Below, piece after piece: positions 21,918 to 37,130 of a stretch of 64,000 bases of DNA. The first letter of the stretch is position 1; each line of letters begins with the position of its first letter. The DNA lies in NCBI GenBank assembly GCA_964017235.1, contig OZ024940.1, positions 3,038,001 to 3,102,000 on the forward strand. The letters run 5' to 3'. The position numbers and the translations under genes are program-made. This DNA is from Sabellastarte sp. h YS-2021 (Eukaryota > Annelida > Polychaeta > Sabellida > Sabellidae). The notes beneath the pieces were generated by a model. That model ran no database searches. It was not told the origin of the DNA and was given only the letters and a program-made list of their open reading frames with translations.

Positions 21918-23752
21918 GTAAGGGGTCACCACAAGGGGTAGCATGTCTTTAGCAACCAGATGTAATGCTAATAGCTATTGTATGTTTGTTATTGCTATCC
22001 ATGTTATGTCCTTCTCAAATTTCAACATTACATATGAACTTTTGACCAACTTATGGGGTCAAATGTGTGCACAGGGGTACTTCAGTAAGGGGTCACCACA
22101 AGGGGTAGCAAGTCTTTAGCAACCAGATGTAATGCAAATAGCTATTGTATGTTTGTTATTGCCATCCACGTTATGTCCTTCTCAAATTTCAACACTACAT
22201 ATGAATTTTTAACCAAGTTATGGGGTCAAATGTGTGCACAGGGGTACTTGAGTAAGGGGTCACCACAAGGGGTAGCAAGTCTTTAGCAACCAGATGTAAT
22301 GCTAATAGCTATTGTATGTTTGTTATTGCCACCCACATTATGTCCTTCTCAAATTTCAGCATTACATAAGAACTTTTCTCCAAGTTATGGGGTTAAATGT
22401 GCACATAGGGGTACTTGAGTAAGTGGTCACCACAAGGGGTAGCATGTCTTTAGCAACCAGATGTAATGCTAATAGCTATTGTACGTTTGTTATTGCTACC
22501 CACGTTATGTCCTTTCCAAATTTCAACATTACATATGAACTTTTGACAAAATAATGGGGTGAAATGTGCACACAAGGGTACTTCAATTAGGAGTCACCAC
22601 AAGGGGTAGCCTGTCTTTAGCAACCAAGTGTAATGCTAATAGCTATTATATTTTAGTTATTGCTACCCACGTTATGTCTGTCTCTAATTTCAACATTACA
22701 TATGAATTTTTGACCAAGTTATCAGGTCAAATGTGCGCACAGGGGTACTTGAGTAAGGGGTCACCACAAGGGGTAGGATGTCTTTAGCAACCAGATGTAA
22801 TGCTTATAGCTATTGTATGTTTGTTATTGCTATCCATGTTATGTCCTCAAATTTCAGCATTACATATGAATTTTTGACTAAGTTATGGGGTCAAATGTGC
22901 ACACAGGGGTACTTTAGTAAGGGGTCACCACAAGGGGTAGGATGTCTTTAGCAACCAAGTGTAATGCTAATAGCTGTTTAATATTTGTTATTGTCACCTA
23001 GGTTATGTTCTACCCAAATTTTATGGTTACATATGAACTTTTGACCAAGTTATGGGGTCAAATGTGTGCATAGGGGTACTTCAATTAAGGGGTCACCACA
23101 AGGGGTAGCATGTGTTTAGCAACCAGATGTAATGCTAATAGCTATTGTGTGTTAGTTATTGTCACCCACATTATGTTTTTGTCAAATTTCAGCATTACAT
23201 ATGAACTTTTGAACAAGTTATGGGGTCAAATGTGCACTCATGGGTACTTCAGTAAGGGGTCACCACAAGGGGTAGCATGTCTTTAGCAACCAGATGTAAT
23301 GCTAATAGCTATTGTATGTTTGTTAATGCTATCCACGTTATGTCCTTCTCAAATTTCAACATTACATATGAACTTTTGACCTAGTTAAGGGGTCAAATGT
23401 GTGCACAGGGGTACTTCAGTAAGGGGTCACCACAAGGGGTAGCAAGTTTTTAGCAACCAGATGTAATTTTAATAACTATTGTATGTTACTTATTGCCACC
23501 CAAGTTATTTCCTTCTAAAATTTCAACATTACACATGAACTTTTGACCTAGTTAAGGGGTCAAATGTGTGCACAGGGGTACTTCAGTAAGGGGTCACCAC
23601 AAGGGGTAGCAAGTCTTTAGCAACCAGATGTAATGCTAATAGCTATTGTATGTTTGTTATTTCCACTCACGTTATGTCCTTCTCAAATTTCAGCATTACA
23701 TATGAATTTTTGACCAAGTTATGGGGTCAAATGTGTGCACAGGGGTACTTCA
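21918..23752 (+). repeat. HOR block 11: A-F' 11-mer, 1,835 bp
   Basis: A (with CCAACTTATGG) is followed directly by F' at 22085, so B to E are missing. I starts ATTAGG, a P-block marker, so the right part derives from a P-type block and the left from an A-type start. The identical arrangement recurs at 28774. Confidence 0.93.
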
Positions 23753-26252
23753 GTAAGGGGTCACCACAAGGGGTAGCATGTCTTTAGCAACCAGATGTAA
23801 TGCTAATAGCTATTGTATGTTTGTTATTGCTATCCATGTTATGTCCTTCTCAAATTTCAACATTACATATGAACTTTTGACCAACTTATGGGGTCAAATG
23901 TGTGCACAGGGGTACTTCAGTAAGGGGTCACCACAAGGGGTAGCAAGTCTTTAGCAACCAGATGTAATGCTAATGGTTATTGTATGTTTGTTATTGCCAT
24001 CCACGTTATGTCCTTCTCAAATTTCAACATTACATATAAACTTTTGACCAAGTTATCGGGTCAAATGTGTGCACAGGGGTACTTCAGTAAGGGGTCACCA
24101 CAAGGGGTAGCAAGTCTTTAGCAACCAGATGTAATGCTAATAGCTATTGGATGTTTGTTATTTCCACTCACGTTATGTCCTTCTCAAATTTCAACATTAC
24201 ATATGAACTTTTGACCAAGTTATGGGGTCAAATGTGTGTACAGGGGTACTTCAGTAAGGGGTCACCACAAGGGGTAGCATGTCTTTAGCAACCAGATGTA
24301 ATGCTAATAGCTATTATATTTTAGTTATTGCTACCCACGTTATGTCTGTCTCCAATTTCAACGTTACATATGAATTTTTGACCAAGTTATGGGGTCAAAT
24401 GTGCGCACAGGGGTACTTGAGTAAGGGGTCACCACAAGGGGTAGGATGTCTTTAGCAACCAGATGTAATGCTTATAGCTATTGTATGTTTGTTATTGCCA
24501 TCCATGTTATGTCCTCAAATTTCAGCATTACGTATAAACTTTTGACCAAGTTATCGGGTCAAATGTGCACACAGGGGTACTTCAGTAAGGGGTCACCACA
24601 AGGGGTAGCAAGTTTTTAGCAACCAGATGTAATTTTAATAGCTATTGTATGTTACTTATTGCCACCCAAGTTATGTCCTTCTCAAATTTCAACACTACAT
24701 ATGAATTTTTAACCAAGTTATGGGGTCAAATGTGTGCACAGGGGTACTTGAGTAAGGGGTCACCACAAGGGGTAGCAAGTCTTTAGCAACCAGATGTAAT
24801 GCTAATAGCTATTGTATGTTTGTTATTGCCACCCACATTATGTCCTTCTCAAATTTCAGCATTACATAAGAACTTTTCTCCAAGTTATGGGGTTAAATGT
24901 GCACATAGGGGTACTTGAGTAAGTGGTCACCACAAGGGGTAGCATGTCTTTAGCAACCAGATGTAATGCTAATAGCTATTGTACGTTTGTTATTGCTACC
25001 CACGTTATGTCCTTTCCAAATTTCAACATTACATATGAACTTTTGACAAAATAATGGGGTGAAATGTGCACACAAGGGTACTTCAGTTAGGAGTCACCAC
25101 AAGGGGTAGCCTGTCTTTAGCAACCAAGTGTAATGCTAATAGCTATTATATTTTAGTTATTGCTACCCACGTTATGTCTGTCTCTAATTTCAACATTACA
25201 TATGAATTTTTGACCAAGTTATCAGGTCAAATGTGCGCACAGGGGTACTTGAGTAAGGGGTCACCACAAGGGGTAGGATGTCTTTAGCAACCAGATGTAA
25301 TGCTTATAGCTATTGTATGTTTGTTATTGCTATCCATGTTATGTCCTCAAATTTCAGCATTACATATGAATTTTTGACTAAGTTATGGGGTCAAATGTGC
25401 ACACAGGGGTACTTTAGTAAGGGGTCACCACAAGGGGTAGGATGTCTTTAGCAACCAAGTGTAATGCTAATAGCTGTTTAATATTTGTTATTGTCACCTA
25501 GGTTATGTTCTACCCAAATTTTATGGTTACATATGAACTTTTGACCAAGTTATGGGGTCAAATGTGTGCATAGGGGTACTTCAATTAAGGGGTCACCACA
25601 AGGGGTAGCATGTGTTTAGCAACCAGATGTAATGCTAATAGCTATTGTGTGTTAGTTATTGTCACCCACATTATGTTTTTGTCAAATTTCAGCATTACAT
25701 ATGAACTTTTGAACAAGTTATGGGGTCAAATGTGCACTCATGGGTACTTCAGTAAGGGGTCACCACAAGGGGTAGCATGTCTTTAGCAACCAGATGTAAT
25801 GCTAATAGCTGTTGTATGTTTGTTAATGCTATCCACGTTATGTCCTTCTCAAATTTCAACATTACATATGAACTTTTGACCTAGTTAAGGGGTCAAATGT
25901 GTGCACAGGGGTACTTCAGTAAGGGGTCACCACAAGGGGTAGCAAGTTTTTAGCAACCAGATGTAATTTTAATAACTATTGTATGTTACTTATTGCCACC
26001 CAAGTTATTTCCTTCTAAAATTTCAACATTACACATGAACTTTTGACCTAGTTAAGGGGTCAAATGTGTGCACAGGGGTACTTCAGTAAGGGGTCACCAC
26101 AAGGGGTAGCAAGTCTTTAGCAACCAGATGTAATGCTAATAGCTATTGTATGTTTGTTATTTCCACTCACGTTATGTCCTTCTCAAATTTCAGCATTACA
26201 TATGAATTTTTGACCAAGTTATGGGGTCAAATGTGTGCACAGGGGTACTTCA
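23753..26252 (+). repeat. HOR block 12: A-type full 15-mer
   Basis: Same layout as block 1 (2,500 bp), with E-F forms and M carrying AGCTGTTG, followed by P. Confidence 0.94.
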
Positions 26253-28773
26253 GTAAGGGGTCACCACAAGGGGTAGCATGTCTTTAGCAACCAAGTGTAA
26301 TGCTAATAGCTGTTATATTTTAGTTATAGCTGTTTAATATTTGTTATTGTCACCTAGGTTATGTTCTACCTAAATTTTATGGTTACATATGAACTTTTGA
26401 CCAAGTTATGGGGTCAAATGTGTGCATAGGGGTACTTCAATTAAGGGGTCACCACAAGGGGTAGCAAGTCTTTAGCAACCAGATGTAATGCTAATGGTTA
26501 TTGTATGTTTGTTATTGCCATCCACGTTATGTCCTTCTCAAATTTCAACATTACATATAAACTTTTGACCAAGTTATCGGGTCAAATGTGTGCACAGGGG
26601 TACTTCAGTAAGGGGTCACCACAAGGGGTAGCAAGTCTTTAGCAACCAGATGTAATGCTAATAGCTATTGGATGTTTGTTATTTCCACTCACGTTATGTC
26701 CTTCTCAAATTTCAACATTACATATGAACTTTTGACCAAGTTATGGGGTCAAATGTGTGTACAGGGGTACTTCAGTAAGGGGTCACCACAAGGGGTAGCA
26801 TGTCTTTAGCAACCAGATGTAATGCTAATAGCTATTATATTTTAGTTATTGCTACCCACGTTATGTCTGTCTCCAATTTCAACGTTACATATGAATTTTT
26901 GACCAAGTTATGGGGTCAAATGTGCGCACAGGGGTACTTGAGTAAGGGGTCACCACAAGGGGTAGGATGTCTTTAGCAACCAGATGTAATGCTTATAGCT
27001 ATTGTATGTTTGTTATTGCCATCCATGTTATGTCCTCAAATTTCAGCATTACGTATGAATTTTTGACTAAGTTATGGGGTCAAATGTGCACACAGGGGTA
27101 CTTTAGTAAGGGGTCACCACAAGGGGTAGCAAGTCTTTAGCAACCAGATGTAATGCAAATAGCTATTGTATGTTTGTTATTGCCATCCACGTTATGTCCT
27201 TCTCAAATTTCAACACTACATATGAATTTTTAACCAAGTTATGGGGTCAAATGTGTGCACAGGGGTACTTGAGTAAGGGGTCACCACAAGGGGTAGCAAG
27301 TCTTTAGCAACCAGATGTAATGCTAATAGCTATTGTATGTTTGTTATTGCCACCCACATTATGTCCTTCTCAAATTTCAGCATTACATAAGAACTTTTCT
27401 CCAAGTTATGGGGTTAAATGTGCACATAGGGGTACTTGAGTAAGTGGTCACCACAAGGGGTAGCATGTCTTTAGCAACCAGATGTAATGCTAATAGCTAT
27501 TGTACGTTTGTTATTGCTACCCACGTTATGTCCTTTCCAAATTTCAACATTACATATGAACTTTTGACAAAATAATGGGGTGAAATGTGCACACAAGGGT
27601 ACTTCAATTAGGAGTCACCACAAGGGGTAGCCTGTCTTTAGCAACCAAGTGTAATGCTAATAGCTATTATATTTTAGTTATTGCTACCCACGTTATGTCT
27701 GTCTCTAATTTCAACATTACATATGAATTTTTGACCAAGTTATCAGGTCAAATGTGCGCACAGGGGTACTTGAGTAAGGGGTCACCACAAGGGGTAGGAT
27801 GTCTTTAGCAACCAGATGTAATGCTTATAGCTATTGTATGTTTGTTATTGCTATCCATGTTATGTCCTCAAATTTCAGCATTACATATGAATTTTTGACT
27901 AAGTTATGGGGTCAAATGTGCACACAGGGGTACTTTAGTAAGGGGTCACCACAAGGGGTAGGATGTCTTTAGCAACCAAGTGTAATGCTAATAGCTGTTT
28001 AATATTTGTTATTGTCACCTAGGTTATGTTCTACCCAAATTTTATGGTTACATATGAACTTTTGACCAAGTTATGGGGTCAAATGTGTGCATAGGGGTAC
28101 TTCAATTAAGGGGTCACCACAAGGGGTAGCATGTGTTTAGCAACCAGATGTAATGCTAATAGCTATTGTGTGTTAGTTATTGTCACCCACATTATGTTTT
28201 TGTCAAATTTCAGCATTACATATGAACTTTTGAACAAGTTATGCGGTCAAATGTGCACTCATGGGTACTTCAGTAAGGGGTCACCACAAGGGGTAGCATG
28301 TCTTTAGCAACCAGATGTAATGCTAATAGCTATTGTATGTTTGTTAATGCTATCCACGTTATGTCCTTCTCAAATTTCAACATTACATATGAACTTTTGA
28401 CCTAGTTAAGGGGTCAAATGTGTGCACAGGGGTACTTCAGTAAGGGGTCACCACAAGGGGTAGCAAGTTTTTAGCAACCAGATGTAATTTTAATAACTAT
28501 TGTATGTTACTTATTGCCACCCAAGTTATTTCCTTCTAAAATTTCAACATTACACATGAACTTTTGACCTAGTTAAGGGGTCAAATGTGTGCACAGGGGT
28601 ACTTCAGTAAGGGGTCACCACAAGGGGTAGCAAGTCTTTAGCAACCAGATGTAATGCTAATAGCTATTGTATGTTTGTTATTTCCACTCACGTTATGTCC
28701 TTCTCAAATTTCAGCATTACATATGAATTTTTGACCAAGTTATGGGGTCAAATGTGTGCACAGGGGTACTTCA
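26253..28773 (+). repeat. HOR block 13: P-type 15-mer
   Basis: A standard 2,521-bp P block. L has a private G-to-C change at 28244 within the GGGGTCAA motif. Confidence 0.94.
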
Positions 28774-30608
28774 GTAAGGGGTCACCACAAGGGGTAGCAT
28801 GTCTTTAGCAACCAGATGTAATGCTAATAGCTATTGTATGTTTGTTATTGCTATCCATGTTATGTCCTTCTCAAATTTCAACATTACATATGAACTTTTG
28901 ACCAACTTATGGGGTCAAATGTGTGCACAGGGGTACTTCAGTAAGGGGTCACCACAAGGGGTAGCAAGTCTTTAGCAACCAGATGTAATGCAAATAGCTA
29001 TTGTATGTTTGTTATTGCCATCCACGTTATGTCCTTCTCAAATTTCAACACTACATATGAATTTTTAACCAAGTTATGGGGTCAAATGTGTGCACAGGGG
29101 TACTTGAGTAAGGGGTCACCACAAGGGGTAGCAAGTCTTTAGCAACCAGATGTAATGCTAATAGCTATTGTATGTTTGTTATTGCCACCCACATTATGTC
29201 CTTCTCAAATTTCAGCATTACATAAGAACTTTTCTCCAAGTTATGGGGTTAAATGTGCACATAGGGGTACTTGAGTAAGTGGTCACCACAAGGGGTAGCA
29301 TGTCTTTAGCAACCAGATGTAATGCTAATAGCTATTGTACGTTTGTTATTGCTACCCACGTTATGTCCTTTCCAAATTTCAACATTACATATGAACTTTT
29401 GACAAAATAATGGGGTGAAATGTGCACACAAGGGTACTTCAATTAGGAGTCACCACAAGGGGTAGCCTGTCTTTAGCAACCAAGTGTAATGCTAATAGCT
29501 ATTATATTTTAGTTATTGCTACCCACGTTATGTCTGTCTCTAATTTCAACATTACATATGAATTTTTGACCAAGTTATCAGGTCAAATGTGCGCACAGGG
29601 GTACTTGAGTAAGGGGTCACCACAAGGGGTAGGATGTCTTTAGCAACCAGATGTAATGCTTATAGCTATTGTATGTTTGTTATTGCTATCCATGTTATGT
29701 CCTCAAATTTCAGCATTACATATGAATTTTTGACTAAGTTATGGGGTCAAATGTGCACACAGGGGTACTTTAGTAAGGGGTCACCACAAGGGGTAGGATG
29801 TCTTTAGCAACCAAGTGTAATGCTAATAGCTGTTTAATATTTGTTATTGTCACCTAGGTTATGTTCTACCCAAATTTTATGGTTACATATGAACTTTTGA
29901 CCAAGTTATGGGGTCAAATGTGTGCATAGGGGTACTTCAATTAAGGGGTCACCACAAGGGGTAGCATGTGTTTAGCAACCAGATGTAATGCTAATAGCTA
30001 TTGTGTGTTAGTTATTGTCACCCACATTATGTTTTTGTCAAATTTCAGCATTACATATGAACTTTTGAACAAGTTATGGGGTCAAATGTGCACTCATGGG
30101 TACTTCAGTAAGGGGTCACCATAAGGGGTAGCATGTCTTTAGCAACCAGATGTAATGCTAATAGCTATTGTATGTTTGTTAATGCTATCCACGTTATGTC
30201 CTTCTCAAATTTCAACATTACATATGAACTTTTGACCTAGTTAAGGGGTCAAATGTGTGCACAGGGGTACTTCAGTAAGGGGTCACCACAAGGGGTAGCA
30301 AGTTTTTAGCAACCAGATGTAATTTTAATAACTATTGTATGTTACTTATTGCCACCCAAGTTATTTCCTTCTAAAATTTCAACATTACACATGAACTTTT
30401 GACCTAGTTAAGGGGTCAAATGTGTGCACAGGGGTACTTCAGTAAGGGGTCACCACAAGGGGTAGCAAGTCTTTAGCAACCAGATGTAATGCTAATAGCT
30501 ATTGTATGTTTGTTATTTCCACTCACGTTATGTCCTTCTCAAATTTCAGCATTACATATGAATTTTTGACCAAGTTATGGGGTCAAATGTGTGCACAGGG
30601 GTACTTCA
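28774..30608 (+). repeat. HOR block 14: A-F' 11-mer, second copy
   Basis: Same join and markers as block 11, so the deletion product has itself been copied. M has a private C-to-T change at 30122. Confidence 0.93.
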
Positions 30609-32774
30609 GTAAGGGGTCACCACAAGGGGTAGCATGTCTTTAGCAACCAGATGTAATGCTAATAGCTATTGTATGTTTGTTATTGCTATCCATGTTATGT
30701 CCTTCTCAAATTTCAACATTACATATGAACTTTTGACCAACTTATGGGGTCAAATGTGTGCACAGGGGTACTTCAGTAAGGGGTCACCACAAGGGGTAGC
30801 AAGTCTTTAGCAACCAGATGTAATGCTAATGGTTATTGTATGTTTGTTATTGCCATCCACGTTATGTCCTTCTCAAATTTCAACATTACATATAAACTTT
30901 TGACCAAGTTATCGGGTCAAATGTGTGCACAGGGGTACTTCAGTAAGGGGTCACCACAAGGGGTAGCAAGTCTTTAGCAACCAGATGTAATGCTAATAGC
31001 TATTGGATGTTTGTTATTTCCACTCACGTTATGTCCTTCTCAAATTTCAACATTACATATGAACTTTTGACCAAGTTATGGGGTCAAATGTGTGTACAGG
31101 GGTACTTCAGTAAGGGGTCACCACAAGGGGTAGCATGTCTTTAGCAACCAGATGTAATGCTAATAGCTATTATATTTTAGTTATTGCTACCCACGTTATG
31201 TCTGTCTCCAATTTCAACGTTACATATGAATTTTTGACCAAGTTATGGGGTCAAATGTGCGCACAGGGGTACTTGAGTAAGGGGTCACCACAAGGGGTAG
31301 GATGTCTTTAGCAACCAGATGTAATGCTTATAGCTATTGTATGTTTGTTATTGCCATCCATGTTATGTCCTCAAATTTCAGCATTACGTATGAATTTTTG
31401 ACTAAGTTATGGGGTCAAATGTGCACACAGGGGTACTTTAGTAAGGGGTCACCACAAGGGGTAGCAAGTCTTTAGCAACCAGATGTAATGCAAATAGCTA
31501 TTGTATGTTTGTTATTGCCATCCACGTTATGTCCTTCTCAAATTTCAACACTACATATGAATTTTTAACCAAGTTATGGGGTCAAATGTGTGCACAGGGG
31601 TACTTGAGTAAGGGGTCACCACAAGGGGTAGCAAGTCTTTAGCAACCAGATGTAATGCTAATAGCTATTGTATGTTTGTTATTGCCACCCACATTATGTC
31701 CTTCTCAAATTTCAGCATTACATAAGAACTTTTCTCCAAGTTATGGGGTTAAATGTGCACATAGGGGTACTTGAGTAAGTGGTCACCACAAGGGGTAGCA
31801 TGTCTTTAGCAACCAGATGTAATGCTAATAGCTATTGTACGTTTGTTATTGCTACCCACGTTATGTCCTTTCCAAATTTCAACATTACATATGAACTTTT
31901 GACAAAATAATGGGGTGAAATGTGCACACAAGGGTACTTCAGTTAGGAGTCACCACAAGGGGTAGCCTGTCTTTAGCAACCAAGTGTAATGCTAATAGCT
32001 ATTATATTTTAGTTATTGCTACCCACGTTATGTCTGTCTCTAATTTCAACATTACATATGAATTTTTGACCAAGTTATCAGGTCAAATGTGCGCACAGGG
32101 GTACTTGAGTAAGGGGTCACCACAAGGGGTAGGATGTCTTTAGCAACCAGATGTAATGCTTATAGCTATTGTATGTTTGTTATTGCTATCCATGTTATGT
32201 CCTCAAATTTCAGCATTACATATGAATTTTTGACTAAGTTATGGGGTCAAATGTGCACACAGGGGTACTTTAGTAAGGGGTCACCACAAGGGGTAGGATG
32301 TCTTTAGCAACCAAGTGTAATGCTAATAGCTGTTTAATATTTGTTATTGTCACCTAGGTTATGTTCTACCCAAATTTTATGGTTACATATGAACTTTTGA
32401 CCAAGTTATGGGGTCAAATGTGTGCATAGGGGTACTTCAATTAAGGGGTCACCACAAGGGGTAGCATGTGTTTAGCAACCAGATGTAATGCTAATAGCTA
32501 TTGTGTGTTAGTTATTGTCACCCACATTATGTTTTTGTCAAATTTCAGCATTACATATGAACTTTTGAACAAGTTATGGGGTCAAATGTGCACTCATGGG
32601 TACTTCAGTAAGGGGTCACCACAAGGGGTAGCATGTCTTTAGCAACCAGATGTAATGCTAATAGCTATTGTATGTTTGTTAATGCTATCCACATTATGTC
32701 CTTCTCAAATTTCAACATTACATATGAACTTTTGACCTAGTTAAGGGGTCAAATGTGTGCACAGGGGTACTTCA
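30609..32774 (+). repeat. HOR block 15: A-type 13-mer with E'-F'
   Basis: Order is A-B-C-D-E'-F'-G-H-I-J-K-L-M. It is unusual among A-type blocks for having E'-F' rather than E-F, so it is a mosaic. It ends with M carrying CCACA. Confidence 0.93.
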
Positions 32775-32941
32775 GTAAGGGGTCACCACAAGGGGTAGCA
32801 AGTTTTTAGCAACCAGATGTAATTTTAATAACTATTGTATGTTACTTATTGCCACCCAAGTTATTTCCTTCTAAAATTTCAACATTACATATAAACTTTT
32901 GACCAAGTTATCGGGTCAAATGTGCACACAGGGGTACTTCA
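32775..32941 (+). repeat. N/E hybrid monomer (unique)
   Basis: It is N as far as TTCTAAAATTTC, then ACATATAAAC, TTATCGGG and GTGCACACAGG as in E. It is 167 bp because the 5' part comes from N, without E's 3-bp deletion. The exchange point is near offset 110. Confidence 0.9.
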
Positions 32942-34609
32942 GTAAGGGGTCACCACAAGGGGTAGCAAGTTTTTAGCAACCAGATGTAATTTTAATAGCT
33001 ATTGTATGTTACTTATTGCCACCCAAGTTATGTCCTTCTCAAATTTCAACACTACATATGAATTTTTAACCAAGTTATGGGGTCAAATGTGTGCACAGGG
33101 GTACTTGAGTAAGGGGTCACCACAAGGGGTAGCAAGTCTTTAGCAACCAGATGTAATGCTAATAGCTATTGTATGTTTGTTATTGCCACCCACATTATGT
33201 CCTTCTCAAATTTCAGCATTACATAAGAACTTTTCTCCAAGTTATGGGGTTAAATGTGCACATAGGGGTACTTGAGTAAGTGGTCACCACAAGGGGTAGC
33301 ATGTCTTTAGCAACCAGATGTAATGCTAATAGCTATTGTACGTTTGTTATTGCTACCCACGTTATGTCCTTTCCAAATTTCAACATTACATATGAACTTT
33401 TGACAAAATAATGGGGTGAAATGTGCACACAAGGGTACTTCAGTTAGGAGTCACCACAAGGGGTAGCCTGTCTTTAGCAACCAAGTGTAATGCTAATAGC
33501 TATTATATTTTAGTTATTGCTACCCACGTTATGTCTGTCTCTAATTTCAACATTACATATGAATTTTTGACCAAGTTATCAGGTCAAATGTGCGCACAGG
33601 GGTACTTGAGTAAGGGGTCACCACAAGGGGTAGGATGTCTTTAGCAACCAGATGTAATGCTTATAGCTATTGTATGTTTGTTATTGCTATCCATGTTATG
33701 TCCTCAAATTTCAGCATTACATATGAATTTTTGACTAAGTTATGGGGTCAAATGTGCACACAGGGGTACTTTAGTAAGGGGTCACCACAAGGGGTAGGAT
33801 GTCTTTAGCAACCAAGTGTAATGCTAATAGCTGTTTAATATTTGTTATTGTCACCTAGGTTATGTTCTACCCAAATTTTATGGTTACATATGAACTTTTG
33901 ACCAAGTTATGGGGTCAAATGTGTGCATAGGGGTACTTCAATTAAGGGGTCACCACAAGGGGTAGCATGTGTTTAGCAACCAGATGTAATGCTAATAGCT
34001 ATTGTGTGTTAGTTATTGTCACCCACATTATGTTTTTGTCAAATTTCAGCATTACATATGAACTTTTGAACAAGTTATGGGGTCAAATGTGCACTCATGG
34101 GTACTTCAGTAAGGGGTCACCACAAGGGGTAGCATGTCTTTAGCAACCAGATGTAATGCTAATAGCTGTTGTATGTTTGTTAATGCTATCCACGTTATGT
34201 CCTTCTCAAATTTCAACATTACATATGAACTTTTGACCTAGTTAAGGGGTCAAATGTGTGCACAGGGGTACTTCAGTAAGGGGTCACCACAAGGGGTAGC
34301 AAGTTTTTAGCAACCAGATGTAATTTTAATAACTATTGTATGTTACTTATTGCCACCCAAGTTATTTCCTTCTAAAATTTCAACATTACACATGAACTTT
34401 TGACCTAGTTAAGGGGTCAAATGTGTGCACAGGGGTACTTCAGTAAGGGGTCACCACAAGGGGTAGCAAGTCTTTAGCAACCAGATGTAATGCTAATAGC
34501 TATTGTATGTTTGTTATTTCCACTCACGTTATGTCCTTCTCAAATTTCAGCATTACATATGAATTTTTGACCAAGTTATGGGGTCAAATGTGTGCACAGG
34601 GGTACTTCA
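32775..34609 (+). repeat. HOR block 16: N/E-type 11-mer
   Basis: Order is N/E-F-G-H-I-J-K-L-M-N-O, 1,835 bp. The spacing from the previous I (1,501 bp, nine monomers) is the shortest in the window. M carries AGCTGTTG and P follows. Confidence 0.93.
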
Positions 34610-37130
34610 GTAAGGGGTCACCACAAGGGGTAGCATGTCTTTAGCAACCAAGTGTAATGCTAATAGCTGTTATATTTTAGTTATAGCTGTTTAATATTTG
34701 TTATTGTCACCTAGGTTATGTTCTACCTAAATTTTATGGTTACATATGAACTTTTGACCAAGTTATGGGGTCAAATGTGTGCATAGGGGTACTTCAATTA
34801 AGGGGTCACCACAAGGGGTAGCAAGTCTTTAGCAACCAGATGTAATGCTAATGGTTATTGTATGTTTGTTATTGCCATCCACGTTATGTCCTTCTCAAAT
34901 TTCAACATTACATATAAACTTTTGACCAAGTTATCGGGTCAAATGTGTGCACAGGGGTACTTCAGTAAGGGGTCACCACAAGGGGTAGCAAGTCTTTAGC
35001 AACCAGATGTAATGCTAATAGCTATTGGATGTTTGTTATTTCCACTCACGTTATGTCCTTCTCAAATTTCAACATTACATATGAACTTTTGACCAAGTTA
35101 TGGGGTCAAATGTGTGTACAGGGGTACTTCAGTAAGGGGTCACCACAAGGGGTAGCATGTCTTTAGCAACCAGATGTAATGCTAATAGCTATTATATTTT
35201 AGTTATTGCTACCCACGTTATGTCTGTCTCCAATTTCAACGTTACATATGAATTTTTGACCAAGTTATGGGGTCAAATGTGCGCACAGGGGTACTTGAGT
35301 AAGGGGTCACCACAAGGGGTAGGATGTCTTTAGCAACCAGATGTAATGCTTATAGCTATTGTATGTTTGTTATTGCCATCCATGTTATGTCCTCAAATTT
35401 CAGCATTACGTATGAATTTTTGACTAAGTTATGGGGTCAAATGTGCACACAGGGGTACTTTAGTAAGGGGTCACCACAAGGGGTAGCAAGTCTTTAGCAA
35501 CCAGATGTAATGCAAATAGCTATTGTATGTTTGTTATTGCCATCCACGTTATGTCCTTCTCAAATTTCAACACTACATATGAATTTTTAACCAAGTTATG
35601 GGGTCAAATGTGTGCACAGGGGTACTTGAGTAAGGGGTCACCACAAGGGGTAGCAAGTCTTTAGCAACCAGATGTAATGCTAATAGCTATTGTATGTTTG
35701 TTATTGCCACCCACATTATGTCCTTCTCAAATTTCAGCATTACATAAGAACTTTTCTCCAAGTTATGGGGTTAAATGTGCACATAGGGGTACTTGAGTAA
35801 GTGGTCACCACAAGGGGTAGCATGTCTTTAGCAACCAGATGTAATGCTAATAGCTATTGTACGTTTGTTATTGCTACCCACGTTATGTCCTTTCCAAATT
35901 TCAACATTACATATGAACTTTTGACAAAATAATGGGGTGAAATGTGCACACAAGGGTACTTCAATTAGGAGTCACCACAAGGGGTAGCCTGTCTTTAGCA
36001 ACCAAGTGTAATGCTAATAGCTATTATATTTTAGTTATTGCTACCCACGTTATGTCTGTCTCTAATTTCAACATTACATATGAATTTTTGACCAAGTTAT
36101 CAGGTCAAATGTGCGCACAGGGGTACTTGAGTAAGGGGTCACCACAAGGGGTAGGATGTCTTTAGCAACCAGATGTAATGCTTATAGCTATTGTATGTTT
36201 GTTATTGCTATCCATGTTATGTCCTCAAATTTCAGCATTACATATGAATTTTTGACTAAGTTATGGGGTCAAATGTGCACACAGGGGTACTTTAGTAAGG
36301 GGTCACCACAAGGGGTAGGATGTCTTTAGCAACCAAGTGTAATGCTAATAGCTGTTTAATATTTGTTATTGTCACCTAGGTTATGTTCTACCCAAATTTT
36401 ATGGTTACATATGAACTTTTGACCAAGTTATGGGGTCAAATGTGTGCATAGGGGTACTTCAATTAAGGGGTCACCACAAGGGGTAGCATGTGTTTAGCAA
36501 CCAGATGTAATGCTAATAGCTATTGTGTGTTAGTTATTGTCACCCACATTATGTTTTTGTCAAATTTCAGCATTACATATGAACTTTTGAACAAGTTATG
36601 GGGTCAAATGTGCACTCATGGGTACTTCAGTAAGGGGTCACCACAAGGGGTAGCATGTCTTTAGCAACCAGATGTAATGCTAATAGCTATTGTATGTTTG
36701 TTAATGCTATCCACGTTATGTCCTTCTCAAATTTCAACATTACATATGAACTTTTGACCTAGTTAAGGGGTCAAATGTGTGCACAGGGGTACTTCAGTAA
36801 GGGGTCACCACAAGGGGTAGCAAGTTTTTAGCAACCAGATGTAATTTTAATAACTATTGTATGTTACTTATTGCCACCCAAGTTATTTCCTTCTAAAATT
36901 TCAACATTACACATGAACTTTTGACCTAGTTAAGGGGTCAAATGTGTGCACAGGGGTACTTCAGTAAGGGGTCACCACAAGGGGTAGCAAGTCTTTAGCA
37001 ACCAGATGTAATGCTAATAGCTATTGTATGTTTGTTATTTCCACTCACGTTATGTCCTTCTCAAATTTCAGCATTACATATGAATTTTTGACCAAGTTAT
37101 GGGGTCAAATGTGTGCACAGGGGTACTTCA
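34610..37130 (+). repeat. HOR block 17: P-type 15-mer
   Basis: Standard P block opening super-repeat copy 2. Confidence 0.94.
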
